This document shows, one piece after another, positions 43,385-52,786 of a stretch of DNA of 64,000 nt. The stretch covers positions 3,038,001 through 3,102,000 of the forward strand of contig OZ241882.1 in assembly GCA_965203255.1 (NCBI GenBank), written 5' to 3'. A model generated the notes under the pieces. It was not told the origin of the DNA. It made no database searches and saw only the letters and a list, made by a program, of their open reading frames with translations. Position numbers and translations under genes: made by a program. The DNA is from JAPOUP01 sp965203255. GTDB lineage: Bacteria; Pseudomonadota; Alphaproteobacteria; Rhodobacterales; Rhodobacteraceae. Within the stretch, counting starts at the first letter, position 1. The number at the start of each line of letters is the position of its first letter.

Positions 43385-46300
43385 ATGAGCGGCATTCCTA
43401 CCTTCATCCATCTTCGCCTACATACCGAGTACTCGCTTCTCGAAGGTGCGGTGCGGGTCCAGAACCTCTCGAAAACCTGCACCGCCGCCGGAATGCCCGC
43501 CGTCGCGGTAACCGACACCAACAACATGTTCGCCGCGCTGGAATTCTCGGTGCAGGCCGCCGAGGCGGGTCTGCAGCCAATAATTGGTTGCCAGATCGAC
43601 CTGGAAGTCGAAACAGATACCTCCGACGCGAAACAGCAGGGTCCCGCGCCTGTCGTTCTGCTGGCGCAGGACGAGACCGGCTACCGCAACCTGATGAAAC
43701 TGAACTCCCGCCTTTACCTGAGAGGTGATGGCGCCCTACCTCATGTCAATATTGATGAGCTTTGCCAGCATTCGGATGGGCTGATCCTGCTGACCGGTGG
43801 GCCCGATGGGCCGCCAGGACGGCTGGTGCGGGACCGCAGACCCAAACAGGGTCTGGAATTGCTGCAGCGCCTTTCGGATGCCTTTCCCACAAGAACGTAT
43901 GTCGAGCTGCAACGCCACCCTGATGACGGTACAGAGCCTCCTGAATCCGAGCGCCAGACGGAAAGATGGTTTGTTGAAACCGCGTACGCGCTCGACCTTC
44001 CGATCGTGGCCACAAACGACGTGTATTTTCCTGACCCCGAAATGTATGAGTCACACGATGCCCTGATCTGCATTGCCGAGGGCACCTATGTCGACCAGAA
44101 GGACCCCCGTCGTCGACTGACGCGGCAGCACTACTTCAAGACTCCGAAAGAGATGGCGATGCTGTTCGCGGATCTCCCGGAAGCCCTGGAGAACACTGTT
44201 GAGATTGCCCGACGATGCGCGTTCCGACCAACGAAACGTGCCCCTATTCTTCCCAAATTCGCCGACGACGAGGTGGAGAAATTGAGGTGGCAGGCCCACG
44301 AGGGTCTCAGGAAGCACCTGAATTCCATCGAGCTGTCCGCCCCCCGGGAAGAATACGAACGGCGCCTGGAATTCGAACTGGAAGTCATCGAACGGATGGG
44401 CTTTCCCGGTTATTTCCTGATCGTCGCCGATTTCATAAAGTGGGCAAAGGCCCACAACATCCCGGTTGGACCCGGGCGCGGGTCAGGGGCGGGCTCGCTG
44501 GTCGCCTATGCGCTGACCATTACCGACCTCGATCCGCTCCGCTACGGCCTGCTCTTTGAACGTTTCCTGAACCCGGAACGGGTCAGCATGCCCGACTTTG
44601 ACATCGATTTCTGCATGAATCGCCGCGAAGAGGTGATCGACTACGTACAGAAGAAATATGGCGGTGATCGGGTCGCCCAGATAATCACCTTTGGTGCGCT
44701 GCTGTCCAAAGCGGCAGTTCGAGACGTTGGACGGGTCCTTCAGCTTCCTTATGGTCAGGTGGACCGCCTTGCCAAGATGATTCCGCTCGACGGGGTGAAG
44801 CCGTTAAGCATCGAACAGGCACTGAAGGACGAACCGCGCCTGCGGGAAGCCGCCAGCAACGAGGAAGCCGTTGACCGTCTCCTAACCTATGGCCGCCAGT
44901 TGGAAGGGCTTCTACGTAATGCATCGACGCATGCCGCTGGTGTAGTCATCGGCGACCGCCCGCTCGACGAACTGGTTCCATTGTATCAGGATTCGCGGTC
45001 GGAAACACCCGCGAGCCAGTTCAGCATGAAATGGGTGGAGGCAGCCGGGCTGGTCAAGTTCGACTTCCTTGGGCTCAAGACCCTGACGGTGGTCCAGAAT
45101 GCCATCGATCTCCTCAAACGACGCGGGATCGATATTGACCCAAGTGCCATCCCACTGGACGACAAAAAAACCTATGATCTATACACCAAGGCCAGGACAG
45201 TGGCCGTCTTCCAGGTGGAAAGCGCTGGCATGATGGACGCGCTCCGACGCATGAAGCCCACCTGTATTGAAGACATCGTTGCATTGGTGGCGCTCTATCG
45301 GCCTGGCCCGATGGAAAGCATCCCGAAATACTGTGAGGTCAAGAATGGGCTATCCGAGCGGAAATTCCTTCATCCTACCATTGATCACCTCCTCGACGAA
45401 ACACAGGGCATCATAGTCTATCAGGAACAGGTGATGCAGATCGCCCAGGAAATGGCGGGCTACTCTCTCGGCGGCGCGGACCTTCTTCGACGCGCAATGG
45501 GCAAGAAGATCAAGGAGGCTATGGACGCCGAAAGACCCAAATTCCTGGAAGGTGCGGGAAAGAACGGCGTTGATGCGAACACGGCGGTTGAGGTCTGGAA
45601 CCTGCTGGAAAAGTTCGCGAACTACGGCTTCAACAAGTCACACGCGGTCGCTTATGCAGTCGTCAGCTATCAGACGGCGTGGCTCAAGGCGAACTACCCG
45701 GTCGAGTTCATGGCTGGGGTGATGAACTGTGATCTGCACCTTTCCGACAAGCTGTCGGTCTATGCTGGGGAAGTCGAGCGTGAACTTGAAATCAAGATAG
45801 TGCCACCGTGCCTGAACCGGTCCGATGCCATCTTCAGTGTAGATGAAGGTAAGTTGGTCTATGCCTTGGGGGCGCTGAAGAACGTGGGCGTTGAAGCCAT
45901 GCGGTTGATCACAGGTGCCAGAGGAGGCCGGCCATTCGTCAACCTGTTCGATCTGGCGCGCAGAACGGAACTGAAGAGAATCGGCAAACGATCACTGGAA
46001 ATGCTTGCACGCGCCGGTGCCTTCGACCAACTCGACCCAAACCGCAGGAGAGTGTTCGAATCCCTGGACAGTCTGGTGGCCTATTCCACGGCGGCTCATG
46101 ACCAGCGGAATTCCAACCAAGCTTCGCTGTTCGGCGATACTGGAGATGACCTGCCGGAACCCCGCCTCGTGCAGACCGACGATTGGCTTCCTCAGGAGAG
46201 ACTGGCCGAAGAGCACACGGCGATCGGCTTCTACCTCTCCGGCCATCCATTGGACGATTATATGGAGTTGCTCCGCCGGAACGGAGTGATGACCTTGACC

Positions 46301-46834
46301 GAGGTGATCACGCAGGCCGAATACCGTCCACTTGTTGCCCAAATCGCCGGGACGGTGCTGAAAAGACAGGAGCGAAAGTCAGTCAGGGGAGACCGATTCG
46401 CCTATATGCAGATCTCTGACCCGACCGGGCTGCACGAAGTCACTGTTTTTTCCGATACGCTCGCAGCCGCAGGCGACCAACTGGAGCCAGGCAAGAACGT
46501 TGTCTTCACGGTGGCAGCGAACATGGAGAGCGACCAGCTGAGGCTACGTGTGCATTCCGTAAACCCAGTCGACGCCGTGGTCGCGAACACCGGGGCAGCG
46601 GGACTGCGAATATTTGTCGAAAGCGCCGAAGCCGTGGCTTCAACCGCAACTTTGCTTTCTCGCGCTACGCAGGAAGCCGAGTCGCGGACATATGGCGAGG
46701 TCTACCTCCGCCTGAGATCCCCGGACCTTCCTGGAGAGGTTGATATCGCGATCGGAGGCCATTTTCAGATCAATCCGCAGATTAAGGGAGCCCTGAAATC
46801 GATCTCCGGCGTGCTGCAGGTGGAGGACATGTGA
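43385..46834 (+). CDS. dnaE: DNA polymerase III subunit alpha
   Basis: A 1149-residue replicative polymerase. The N-terminal PHP domain starts IHLRLHTEYSLLEGAVRVQN. The palm carries PGRGSGAGSLVAYALTITDL (about residues 361-380) and the catalytic Asp pair in MPDFDIDFCMNRREEVIDY (about residues 401-419). Fingers follow with KFANYGFNKSHAVAYAVVSY (about 741-760). A helix-hairpin-helix and C-terminal OB fold (VAQIAGTVLKRQERKSVRGDRF, about 980-1000) complete it. It synthesises DNA within the holoenzyme at the replication fork. No exonuclease domain is fused. Length fits alphaproteobacterial DnaE1. It stands alone ahead of hisS with a 133-base gap. Confidence 0.97.
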   Translation: MSGIPTFIHLRLHTEYSLLEGAVRVQNLSKTCTAAGMPAVAVTDTNNMFAALEFSVQAAEAGLQPIIGCQIDLEVETDTSDAKQQGPAPVVLLAQDETGYRNLMKLNSRLYLRGDGALPHVNIDELCQHSDGLILLTGGPDGPPGRLVRDRRPKQGLELLQRLSDAFPTRTYVELQRHPDDGTEPPESERQTERWFVETAYALDLPIVATNDVYFPDPEMYESHDALICIAEGTYVDQKDPRRRLTRQHYFKTPKEMAMLFADLPEALENTVEIARRCAFRPTKRAPILPKFADDEVEKLRWQAHEGLRKHLNSIELSAPREEYERRLEFELEVIERMGFPGYFLIVADFIKWAKAHNIPVGPGRGSGAGSLVAYALTITDLDPLRYGLLFERFLNPERVSMPDFDIDFCMNRREEVIDYVQKKYGGDRVAQIITFGALLSKAAVRDVGRVLQLPYGQVDRLAKMIPLDGVKPLSIEQALKDEPRLREAASNEEAVDRLLTYGRQLEGLLRNASTHAAGVVIGDRPLDELVPLYQDSRSETPASQFSMKWVEAAGLVKFDFLGLKTLTVVQNAIDLLKRRGIDIDPSAIPLDDKKTYDLYTKARTVAVFQVESAGMMDALRRMKPTCIEDIVALVALYRPGPMESIPKYCEVKNGLSERKFLHPTIDHLLDETQGIIVYQEQVMQIAQEMAGYSLGGADLLRRAMGKKIKEAMDAERPKFLEGAGKNGVDANTAVEVWNLLEKFANYGFNKSHAVAYAVVSYQTAWLKANYPVEFMAGVMNCDLHLSDKLSVYAGEVERELEIKIVPPCLNRSDAIFSVDEGKLVYALGALKNVGVEAMRLITGARGGRPFVNLFDLARRTELKRIGKRSLEMLARAGAFDQLDPNRRRVFESLDSLVAYSTAAHDQRNSNQASLFGDTGDDLPEPRLVQTDDWLPQERLAEEHTAIGFYLSGHPLDDYMELLRRNGVMTLTEVITQAEYRPLVAQIAGTVLKRQERKSVRGDRFAYMQISDPTGLHEVTVFSDTLAAAGDQLEPGKNVVFTVAANMESDQLRLRVHSVNPVDAVVANTGAAGLRIFVESAEAVASTATLLSRATQEAESRTYGEVYLRLRSPDLPGEVDIAIGGHFQINPQIKGALKSISGVLQVEDM

Positions 46835-46967
46835 GAGTGTCGTTGGAATGGCCATCCAGATTGGTGGACAACCAGCGGAGGTCGCCAGCCCAACAGAAAC
46901 CCGTTCCTTGCCTCCGGCGACGCCATCCGATAAATGGCGCCCCGACAATTGCGCCGGTGTAACCCCA

Positions 46968-48488
46968 ATGGCACGACAGAAAAAGCAGGTGCGCCCAAAA
47001 GCGCAGACTCCGAAAGGATTCCGCGACTGTTTTGGTGCCGAGGTCATCGAACGAAATCTCATGCTTTCCCGTATTGCGGAGGTTTATCATCGCTATGGCT
47101 TCGACCCGCTGGAAAGTCCTGCCGTCGAGACCGTCGAGTCGCTTGGAAAGTTCCTCCCGGATGTTGACCGGCCAAACGAAGGCGTGTTTGCCTGGCTGGA
47201 TGACGACGAGGCAACCTGGCTCGCGCTTCGCTATGATCTGACGGCGCCACTGGCGCGTGTCTATGCGCAGCACCGCCATGAACTGCCCACGCCCTACCGG
47301 CGCTACGCGATGGGTCCAGTCTGGCGCAACGAAAAGCCAGGCCCCGGACGGTTCCGGCAGTTTTACCAATGTGACGCCGATACCGTCGGCTCCTCAAGCG
47401 CCGCATCCGACGCCGAAATCTGCGCAATGCTGTCAGATACCCTGGAACACGTTGGTGTGCGACGTGGGGACTACATCGTCCGCATCAACAGCCGGAAAGT
47501 TCTCAATGGCGTGATGGAAGTGGCGGGAATTTTCAATCCAACGGAACCAGAGCGCTTTGTTGTTGAGCGAGGTATCGTTCTGCGGGCGGTCGACAAGCTC
47601 GACCGTCTCGGCCCCGAAGGAGTACGCGCCCTGCTTGGCGAAGGGCGACAGGACGAAAGCGGTGACTTCACCGGCGGAGCGCACCTCTCCGATGCGCAGG
47701 CGGATATGGTGATGGCTTTCGTCGAGGCTGGGCACCCGGACATATCCGCGACTGTGGAACGCTTACGTGAGCTGGCTTCTGGATCCCAAACCGGAACGCT
47801 AGGCGCAAGCGAACTTGAGATGATCGGGGAGGCTCTCGACCGACAGGGTTATGGCGATGACCGGGTCAGTATCGACCCATCGGTCGTGCGCGGGCTCGGA
47901 TACTATACTGGACCGGTATTTGAAGCCGAGCTGACCTTTGAAATCACCGATGAACAGGGACACCGGCGCCAATTCGGCAGCGTTGCGGGGGGCGGGCGTT
48001 ATGACGATCTGGTCAAGCGATTCACCGGACAGGAAGTTCCGGCAACGGGAGTCTCCATAGGTGTTGACCGCCTGCTGGCAGCGCTGCGGGCCAGCGGTTC
48101 GGCCAGCGATGCAGCGACCGGCCCGGTGCTGGTGACAGTGATGGACCAGGATCGCCTGGGCGACTATCAGGCCATGGTTGCTGAACTGCGCAATTCTGGC
48201 ATCCGGGCAGAGATGTATCTCGGTAATCCCAGGAATTTCGGAAGCCAACTCCGATACGCAGACAGGCGTTACTGTCCGCTTGCGGTCATTCAGGGCACGG
48301 ACGAGCACACACGGAACCGTGTGATTGTCAAGAACCTGGCGCTCGGCAAGTGCCTCGCCGCCGAAATCACCTCAAATGAGGAATGGAAGAACCAACCAGC
48401 CCAGCAGGAAGTCGCCCGCGCCGACCTTGTGGCGGAGGTGTCGCAGTGTCTCGAAATCGCCAAGCGGATACAGCGGACCGCGGGATGA
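46968..48488 (+). CDS. hisS: Histidine--tRNA ligase
   Basis: A 506-residue class II synthetase from MARQKKQVRPKAQTPKGFRD; the frame extends 40 codons upstream without family similarity. Motif 1 is PKGFRDCFGAEVIERN, motif 2 PYRRYAMGPVWRNEKPGPGRFRQF (written here in two parts: YAMGPVWRNEKPG then RFRQFYQCD), and the His-specific RGLGYYTGPVFE follows. Motif 3 is GVSIGVDRLL, and an anticodon-binding domain ends the protein. It charges tRNA-His. It overlaps hisZ by four bases (ATGA), forming hisS-hisZ-hisG, an arrangement that couples histidine synthesis to charging. Confidence 0.96.
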   Translation: MARQKKQVRPKAQTPKGFRDCFGAEVIERNLMLSRIAEVYHRYGFDPLESPAVETVESLGKFLPDVDRPNEGVFAWLDDDEATWLALRYDLTAPLARVYAQHRHELPTPYRRYAMGPVWRNEKPGPGRFRQFYQCDADTVGSSSAASDAEICAMLSDTLEHVGVRRGDYIVRINSRKVLNGVMEVAGIFNPTEPERFVVERGIVLRAVDKLDRLGPEGVRALLGEGRQDESGDFTGGAHLSDAQADMVMAFVEAGHPDISATVERLRELASGSQTGTLGASELEMIGEALDRQGYGDDRVSIDPSVVRGLGYYTGPVFEAELTFEITDEQGHRRQFGSVAGGGRYDDLVKRFTGQEVPATGVSIGVDRLLAALRASGSASDAATGPVLVTVMDQDRLGDYQAMVAELRNSGIRAEMYLGNPRNFGSQLRYADRRYCPLAVIQGTDEHTRNRVIVKNLALGKCLAAEITSNEEWKNQPAQQEVARADLVAEVSQCLEIAKRIQRTAG

Positions 48489-49567
48489 TCGGGGGGTCGC
48501 TCGAGGACGAACAGGCACGCATTGCCGCTGCCTTTGTCGATGCGGGTGCCGAGATGGTTGAACTGCCTGTTCTACTTCCTGCACAGACGCTCCTGGATCT
48601 TTATGGCGAAGATATCCGCGGCCGTGCCTATACAACTCGGGACCCGCTGGCAGGTGAACTGATGCTGCGGCCGGACTTCACGGTACCCGTAGCACAAATG
48701 CACCTGAACATGAATCGGGAGGAAGCGCGCTACGCCTACGCAGGAAAGGTGTTCCGCACCCAGCAAACGGGGACGAACCGACCTTGGGAGTACGTCCAGG
48801 TTGGCCTGGAAGTGTTCGATGGAAAGGCGGAGGTGTTCTCCGATGCCGAAGTTTTTGCGCTGTTTTCCCAACTTCTGGAGCCTCTGCGCTTGCGTGCCGC
48901 AACCGGCGATATTGGAGTGCTGATGGCTGCGGTCCAGGGACTGTCGACAACAGATGCGCGCAAGGCGGCCTTGATGCGACACATCTGGAGACCTCACCGG
49001 TTCCGGACCCTGTTGGATCGGTTCGGGGGTCGGTCGCCAGTCCCCACCGCGCGTGCGGAACTGGTTGAACGCGCTCGGCACCAAAGGGAGACATTGGAAA
49101 CCGGCGCGGTGATCGGACTGCGGTCTGTCGATGAAATAAATGCACGTATTCAGAGGCTTGTTCAGGATGCCGATTCTCCGCCCATCTCTTCGGAAGAGGT
49201 CGATCTGGTCGAGGAAATCGTGAATCTACGCGACCGGGCTCCCGCGGCGCTTTCTAGGCTCAATGCGATCGCCGAGTACCTGCCAGCAACGGCGTCGGCG
49301 GTCGGGCGGGTTGCTGCGCGCCTTGACGCGCTCGAGGCCAATGGTATCGATATATCAACGCTCGGTTTTGAAGGAAGCTATGGGCGAACCACAATGGAAT
49401 ATTATGATGGGTTCGTCTTCGGCTTCTATTCAGAGGAGCGCCCGGAACTACCCCCTGTGGCTACGGGGGGGCGTTATGATGCGCTGACCAAGGCATTGGG
49501 CGGAGGCGACACAACTTCTGCTGTTGGTGGCGTGATCAGGCCAGCGCTCGTTCTGGAACTATCGTGA
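48485..49567 (+). CDS. hisZ: ATP phosphoribosyltransferase regulatory subunit
   Basis: A 360-residue HisS paralogue lacking the aminoacylation function. It starts MIGGSLEDEQARIAAAFVDA at the ATGA overlap with hisS. HisZ signatures are LLDLYGEDIRGRAYTTRDPL, MLRPDFTVPVAQMHLNM, and the C-terminal YYDGFVFGFYSEERPELPPV with TGGRYDALTKALGGG. HisZ binds the short form of HisG and makes it active and feedback-sensitive to histidine. The downstream hisG is the short form, exactly as expected. Translation is coupled at both ends (overlaps of a few bases). Confidence 0.94.
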   Translation: MIGGSLEDEQARIAAAFVDAGAEMVELPVLLPAQTLLDLYGEDIRGRAYTTRDPLAGELMLRPDFTVPVAQMHLNMNREEARYAYAGKVFRTQQTGTNRPWEYVQVGLEVFDGKAEVFSDAEVFALFSQLLEPLRLRAATGDIGVLMAAVQGLSTTDARKAALMRHIWRPHRFRTLLDRFGGRSPVPTARAELVERARHQRETLETGAVIGLRSVDEINARIQRLVQDADSPPISSEEVDLVEEIVNLRDRAPAALSRLNAIAEYLPATASAVGRVAARLDALEANGIDISTLGFEGSYGRTTMEYYDGFVFGFYSEERPELPPVATGGRYDALTKALGGGDTTSAVGGVIRPALVLELS

Positions 49568-50256
49568 TGCTTAAGCTTGGTGTGCCATCAAAGGGCCGTC
49601 TCAGGGACGCCACATTCCAATGGTTTGGCGAACGTGGCATGACACTTTCGTTTGCTGGCACTCACCGGGAATATGCAGGCAAGGTGGATGGGGTCGAGGG
49701 TGTCGAGTTGGTACTTCTTTCAGCTGCGGATATTCCCGGCGAACTGCAGATCGGCCGCATCCATCTTGGAGTGACGGGCTCGGACCTCGTTCGGGAATCC
49801 CTGGCGAACTGGCGCGAGGAGACCCTGGAAGTCGCGAAACCAGGATTTGGACATGCCGATCTGGTGATCGCGGTTCCGAGTTGCTGGATCGATGTGGACA
49901 CGCTGGATGACCTCGATGCCGTCGCGGCGGCGTTTCGGCGGGTTCATGGCCACCGGCTGCGAATCGCAACGAAATACCATCGACTGGTTCGGGAATTCCT
50001 GAAGGAGAGCGGGGTGGCGGACTATCTGCTTGTCGACAGCCAGGGAGCGACTGAGGGCACCGTACGGAACCTGACCGCCGAAGCGGTCGCAGACATCGTC
50101 TCGACAGGCAAGACACTGCAGGCTAACGGCCTCAAGATCCTGTCGGACGGAGTTATCCATCGAAGCCAGGCGGTTCTGTTCCAGTCGCAGCGCGCGACGT
50201 GGGGCGAGTCGGAAACGGCCAGACTTGAAACCCTGAAGAACCTGCTGAACTCCTGA
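49567..50256 (+). CDS. hisG: ATP phosphoribosyltransferase, short form
   Basis: A 229-residue catalytic subunit, first step of histidine synthesis (ATP + PRPP). It starts MLKLGVPSKGRLRDATFQWF at an ATG sharing its A with the hisZ stop (TGATG); a GTG three bases earlier is also possible. Key segments are the PRPP-contacting LLLDSQGATEGTVRNL-type loop, seen as LLVDSQGATEGTVRNLTAEA (about residues 157-176), and GVTGSDLVRES. The C-terminal ACT-like regulatory domain of long HisG is absent, so HisZ is required. The operon ends here, with no clear hairpin terminator in the next 200 bases. Confidence 0.95.
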   Translation: MLKLGVPSKGRLRDATFQWFGERGMTLSFAGTHREYAGKVDGVEGVELVLLSAADIPGELQIGRIHLGVTGSDLVRESLANWREETLEVAKPGFGHADLVIAVPSCWIDVDTLDDLDAVAAAFRRVHGHRLRIATKYHRLVREFLKESGVADYLLVDSQGATEGTVRNLTAEAVADIVSTGKTLQANGLKILSDGVIHRSQAVLFQSQRATWGESETARLETLKNLLNS

Positions 50257-50483
50257 ACGCTTGGATCGTCTACTCCAGCCCGATACGATGGCAGCTGTTC
50301 ATTCAGCGGCTTTGAGGGTCGGCAAATTCGGTCGTTGCAACTGTTCCCGAGATCTGACAGGCGCCATCTCGCCGCATTGGCTAGGAAATTACGTATTGAG
50401 TAGCATCGGCGCTGGCCTTCTGGATTGGGATCAGGGAGCAGGACCGGCTGATATCGAAACACTGGGCCGGTCCATGTGGGGTC

Positions 50484-51482
50484 TTACAGGCACTCGGCCA
50501 GTGACGTGGCCATATTGCGGATCAACTGCGGATATAGAGTCGGGCCCGGTTCAAGGTCCGCCCCCAGCGGATCGATCACGCCGGTATTGGCATCGGTTCC
50601 ATAAAGGACGGTTGCAATGAGACCCGGGTTGAATTGGGGCTCGGCAAGGACGCAATCAATGCCTTCCTCTCGGATCCGACGCTGAATCTCGGCAATCCGC
50701 GCCGGGCTGGGATCGGATGCGTCGGCAAGCGAGATCGCGCCGGAGGCAGGGAAATCGAACGCAGTCTCGAAATACTGATAGGCATCGTGGAAGACGATGA
50801 AGCTCCGGTCGCGAAGCGGATCGAGTAACTCGCTTACCTCTGCGGATACGGCCTCCATCTCCGTCCGACCGGCCGCTGCGTTGGCGAAGTAGGAAGCAGC
50901 ATTGTCAGGATCCGCCGCTGACAGCCGTGCGGCGATCAGGTTGAGCCAGATGCCGGCATTGTTGGGCGAGAGCCATGCATGTGGATCATGGTCTCCATGG
51001 GCGTGACCGTGGTCTTCATGGGCATTTTCCCCATGATCGTCTTCATGGTCATCATCGCTTGCATGTTCCTTGTGATCATTGCCATGCTCTTCATCTCCAT
51101 GTTCTCCATGGCCGTGAGCTTCGAACAATGCCTCTTCCCGAAAGTCGAGCAGGATCGTGCCTTCAGCCTCCAAAAACGTTGTGACTGCCGCATTCACAGC
51201 CAGATTCTTCAAGGCATCAGCCATCCAGGGTGTCAGGTCCTCACCCATCCAAAATACAAGATCAGCGTTTTGAAGCGCGGCCGCCTCAGAGGGGCGTAGG
51301 TTGTATTCATGGGGCGAAGCACCCGGCTGTACGACGAGGACTGGCGCGCCGACTCCCTCCATCACGCGTGCGACGAGTGAGTGCACTGGCGCGATATCGA
51401 CTGCGACGCTTGGCGCATCCGCCATGGCGGAACCACCCATCAACACAGCCGTTACCGAAAAATGAAGAAGCGTTCTGGACAT
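50484..51482 (-). CDS. znuA: Zinc ABC transporter substrate-binding protein
   Basis: A 332-residue periplasmic zinc receptor. The start chosen is MSRTLLHFSVTAVLMGGSAM, with GGAG seven bases upstream; ATG 51494 lies inside the Zur box. A signal peptide ends near ASAMA. Zinc-binding residues of cluster-9 proteins are visible: His in DIAPVHSLVARV, His in GASPHEYNLRPS, and His in DPHAWLSP. A His/Asp/Glu-rich loop (about residues 120-165, HGHGEHGDEEHGNDH onward) is typical of ZnuA and collects zinc. It is divergent from zur-znuC-znuB and shares the operator at 51490-51512. Confidence 0.95.
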   Translation of the reverse strand: MSRTLLHFSVTAVLMGGSAMADAPSVAVDIAPVHSLVARVMEGVGAPVLVVQPGASPHEYNLRPSEAAALQNADLVFWMGEDLTPWMADALKNLAVNAAVTTFLEAEGTILLDFREEALFEAHGHGEHGDEEHGNDHKEHASDDDHEDDHGENAHEDHGHAHGDHDPHAWLSPNNAGIWLNLIAARLSAADPDNAASYFANAAAGRTEMEAVSAEVSELLDPLRDRSFIVFHDAYQYFETAFDFPASGAISLADASDPSPARIAEIQRRIREEGIDCVLAEPQFNPGLIATVLYGTDANTGVIDPLGADLEPGPTLYPQLIRNMATSLAECL

Positions 51483-51489
51483 TGGAATC

Positions 51490-51512
51490 TCCATGTGATA
51501 TTATAACATTTC
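51490..51512. promoter_or_regulatory. Zur box between znuA and zur
   Basis: A 23-bp site in the divergent promoter. Its right half, TATAACATTTC, matches the right half of the described proteobacterial Zur consensus (GAAATGTTATA-N-TATAACATTTC) at all 11 positions, and its left half, TCCATGTGATA, matches at 7 of 11. Zinc-loaded Zur bound here would repress both znuA and zur-znuCB. Confidence 0.75.
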
Positions 51513-51527
51513 GAATCGAGTTAACCG

Positions 51528-52058
51528 ATGCGGAATGACATGTCAATCGATGTATGGCCCACACGCGCCAAGAGCCCACGCTCGGTGATGTTTCGGAAGC
51601 ATGACCACTACGCCTGTGTCGGTCAGGCGCTGGCTACCGTGGAAGCGCACTGTGCAAAGGAATGTCTACGCCTAACTCCGGTGCGAAGGAAGGTGCTGGA
51701 ACTGCTGCTCCGGGAACATCGGGCGCTCGGGGCCTATGCAATCCTGGACATGTTGCGTGAGGCGGGATTCGGATCGCAACCGCCGGTCGCCTATCGTGCA
51801 CTCGACTTCCTGGCGGCGCATGGCTTCGTACACAGGATCGAGTGCCTGAACGCCTTTGTAGCCTGTGCGCGTCCCGACGAACCCCACACGCCCGCGTTCA
51901 TGATATGCCGCCTATGCGATGCAGTTGCCGAGACCCATTCATCCCCCGCAAATGGTGTCCTCGGCACCGCTGCTCACGAGGCTGGGTTTCAGATTGAAAG
52001 AACCGTTGTTGAAGCCGAGGGGATTTGTCCGGATTGCGTGGATCAGGCAGCTCCATGA
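51528..52058 (+). CDS. zur: Zinc uptake regulator, Fur family
   Basis: A Fur-family repressor of up to 176 residues. A start at 51588 (MFRKHDHYACVGQALATVEA) would remove an atypical N-terminus and is possible. The winged helix spans about residues 45-105 (LTPVRRKVLELLLREHRALG, then PPVAYRALDFLAAHGFVHRI). Zinc sites are ICRLCDAV and ICPDCVDQ (two CxxC) with His in PHTPAFM. With zinc it represses uptake genes by binding the box at 51490-51512. Its stop overlaps the znuC start by four bases, so regulator and transporter are coexpressed and self-limiting. Confidence 0.93.
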   Translation: MRNDMSIDVWPTRAKSPRSVMFRKHDHYACVGQALATVEAHCAKECLRLTPVRRKVLELLLREHRALGAYAILDMLREAGFGSQPPVAYRALDFLAAHGFVHRIECLNAFVACARPDEPHTPAFMICRLCDAVAETHSSPANGVLGTAAHEAGFQIERTVVEAEGICPDCVDQAAP

Positions 52059-52786
52059 GTCTGGTCAACGTTGAAAACCTGAGCGTCCGCTACGGTGCCA
52101 ACACCGTGCTGCACGAGGTCGACCTGACAGTGGAACCAAGTGAAATCGTCACAATTGTTGGTCCGAATGGATCTGGCAAGACAAGCCTCTTTCGGGCCAT
52201 CATTGGCGCTACCCAACCAGTCAGGGGACAGATCAGGCTCAAACCTGGCCTTAGGATGGGTTACGTGCCGCAACGCCTGCATATCGACCCAACACTCCCG
52301 ATCACCGTCGAACGTTTCATGCGGCTTGCCGGTCGCATGCGCAGACAGGACTGCGTGACGGCACTGGATGCTGTCGGGGTTCCGGGTCTGCTGAAGCGGC
52401 AGATGTCAGAGCTGTCGGGCGGCCAGTTTCAGCGCGTGCTGCTTGCACGGGCCTTGATCGCCCGACCAGAGCTTCTGCTTCTGGATGAAGCGACCCAAGG
52501 CCTGGATCAACCCGGCTCCGCCGCCTTCTACCGACAGATCGAGAAGGTTCGCGCCGAAACTCTTTGCGCCGTGTTGATGATCAGCCACGAATTGCATGTC
52601 GTTATGAGCGCATCGGATCGCGTGATTTGCCTCAATGGCCACGTTTGCTGCGAGGGCACCCCGGCAGTCGTCGCCTCCGCCCCGGAGTACCGCGCGTTGT
52701 TCGGAACCGGCACTGGAGGAGCGCTGGCGTTCTATCGGCACAACCACGATCATGATCACACGCATAACGACGAGACAGCAGATTGA
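52055..52786 (+). CDS. znuC: Zinc ABC transporter ATP-binding protein
   Basis: A 243-residue ATPase starting MSLVNVENLSVRYGANTVLH at the ATGA overlap with zur. Walker A is GPNGSGKTSL, the signature LSGGQFQRVLLARAL, Walker B LLLLDEATQGLDQP, and switch His LMISHELHVVM. The C-terminal tail HNHDHDHTHNDE is a His-rich metal-binding extension common in ZnuC. It energises ZnuB for zinc import. znuB starts at the TGATG overlap. Confidence 0.95.
   Translation: MSLVNVENLSVRYGANTVLHEVDLTVEPSEIVTIVGPNGSGKTSLFRAIIGATQPVRGQIRLKPGLRMGYVPQRLHIDPTLPITVERFMRLAGRMRRQDCVTALDAVGVPGLLKRQMSELSGGQFQRVLLARALIARPELLLLDEATQGLDQPGSAAFYRQIEKVRAETLCAVLMISHELHVVMSASDRVICLNGHVCCEGTPAVVASAPEYRALFGTGTGGALAFYRHNHDHDHTHNDETAD

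Noticed and set aside
46848..46967. N-terminal extension of hisS
   Set aside because: Forty extra codons without family similarity; MARQKKQ is the natural start.
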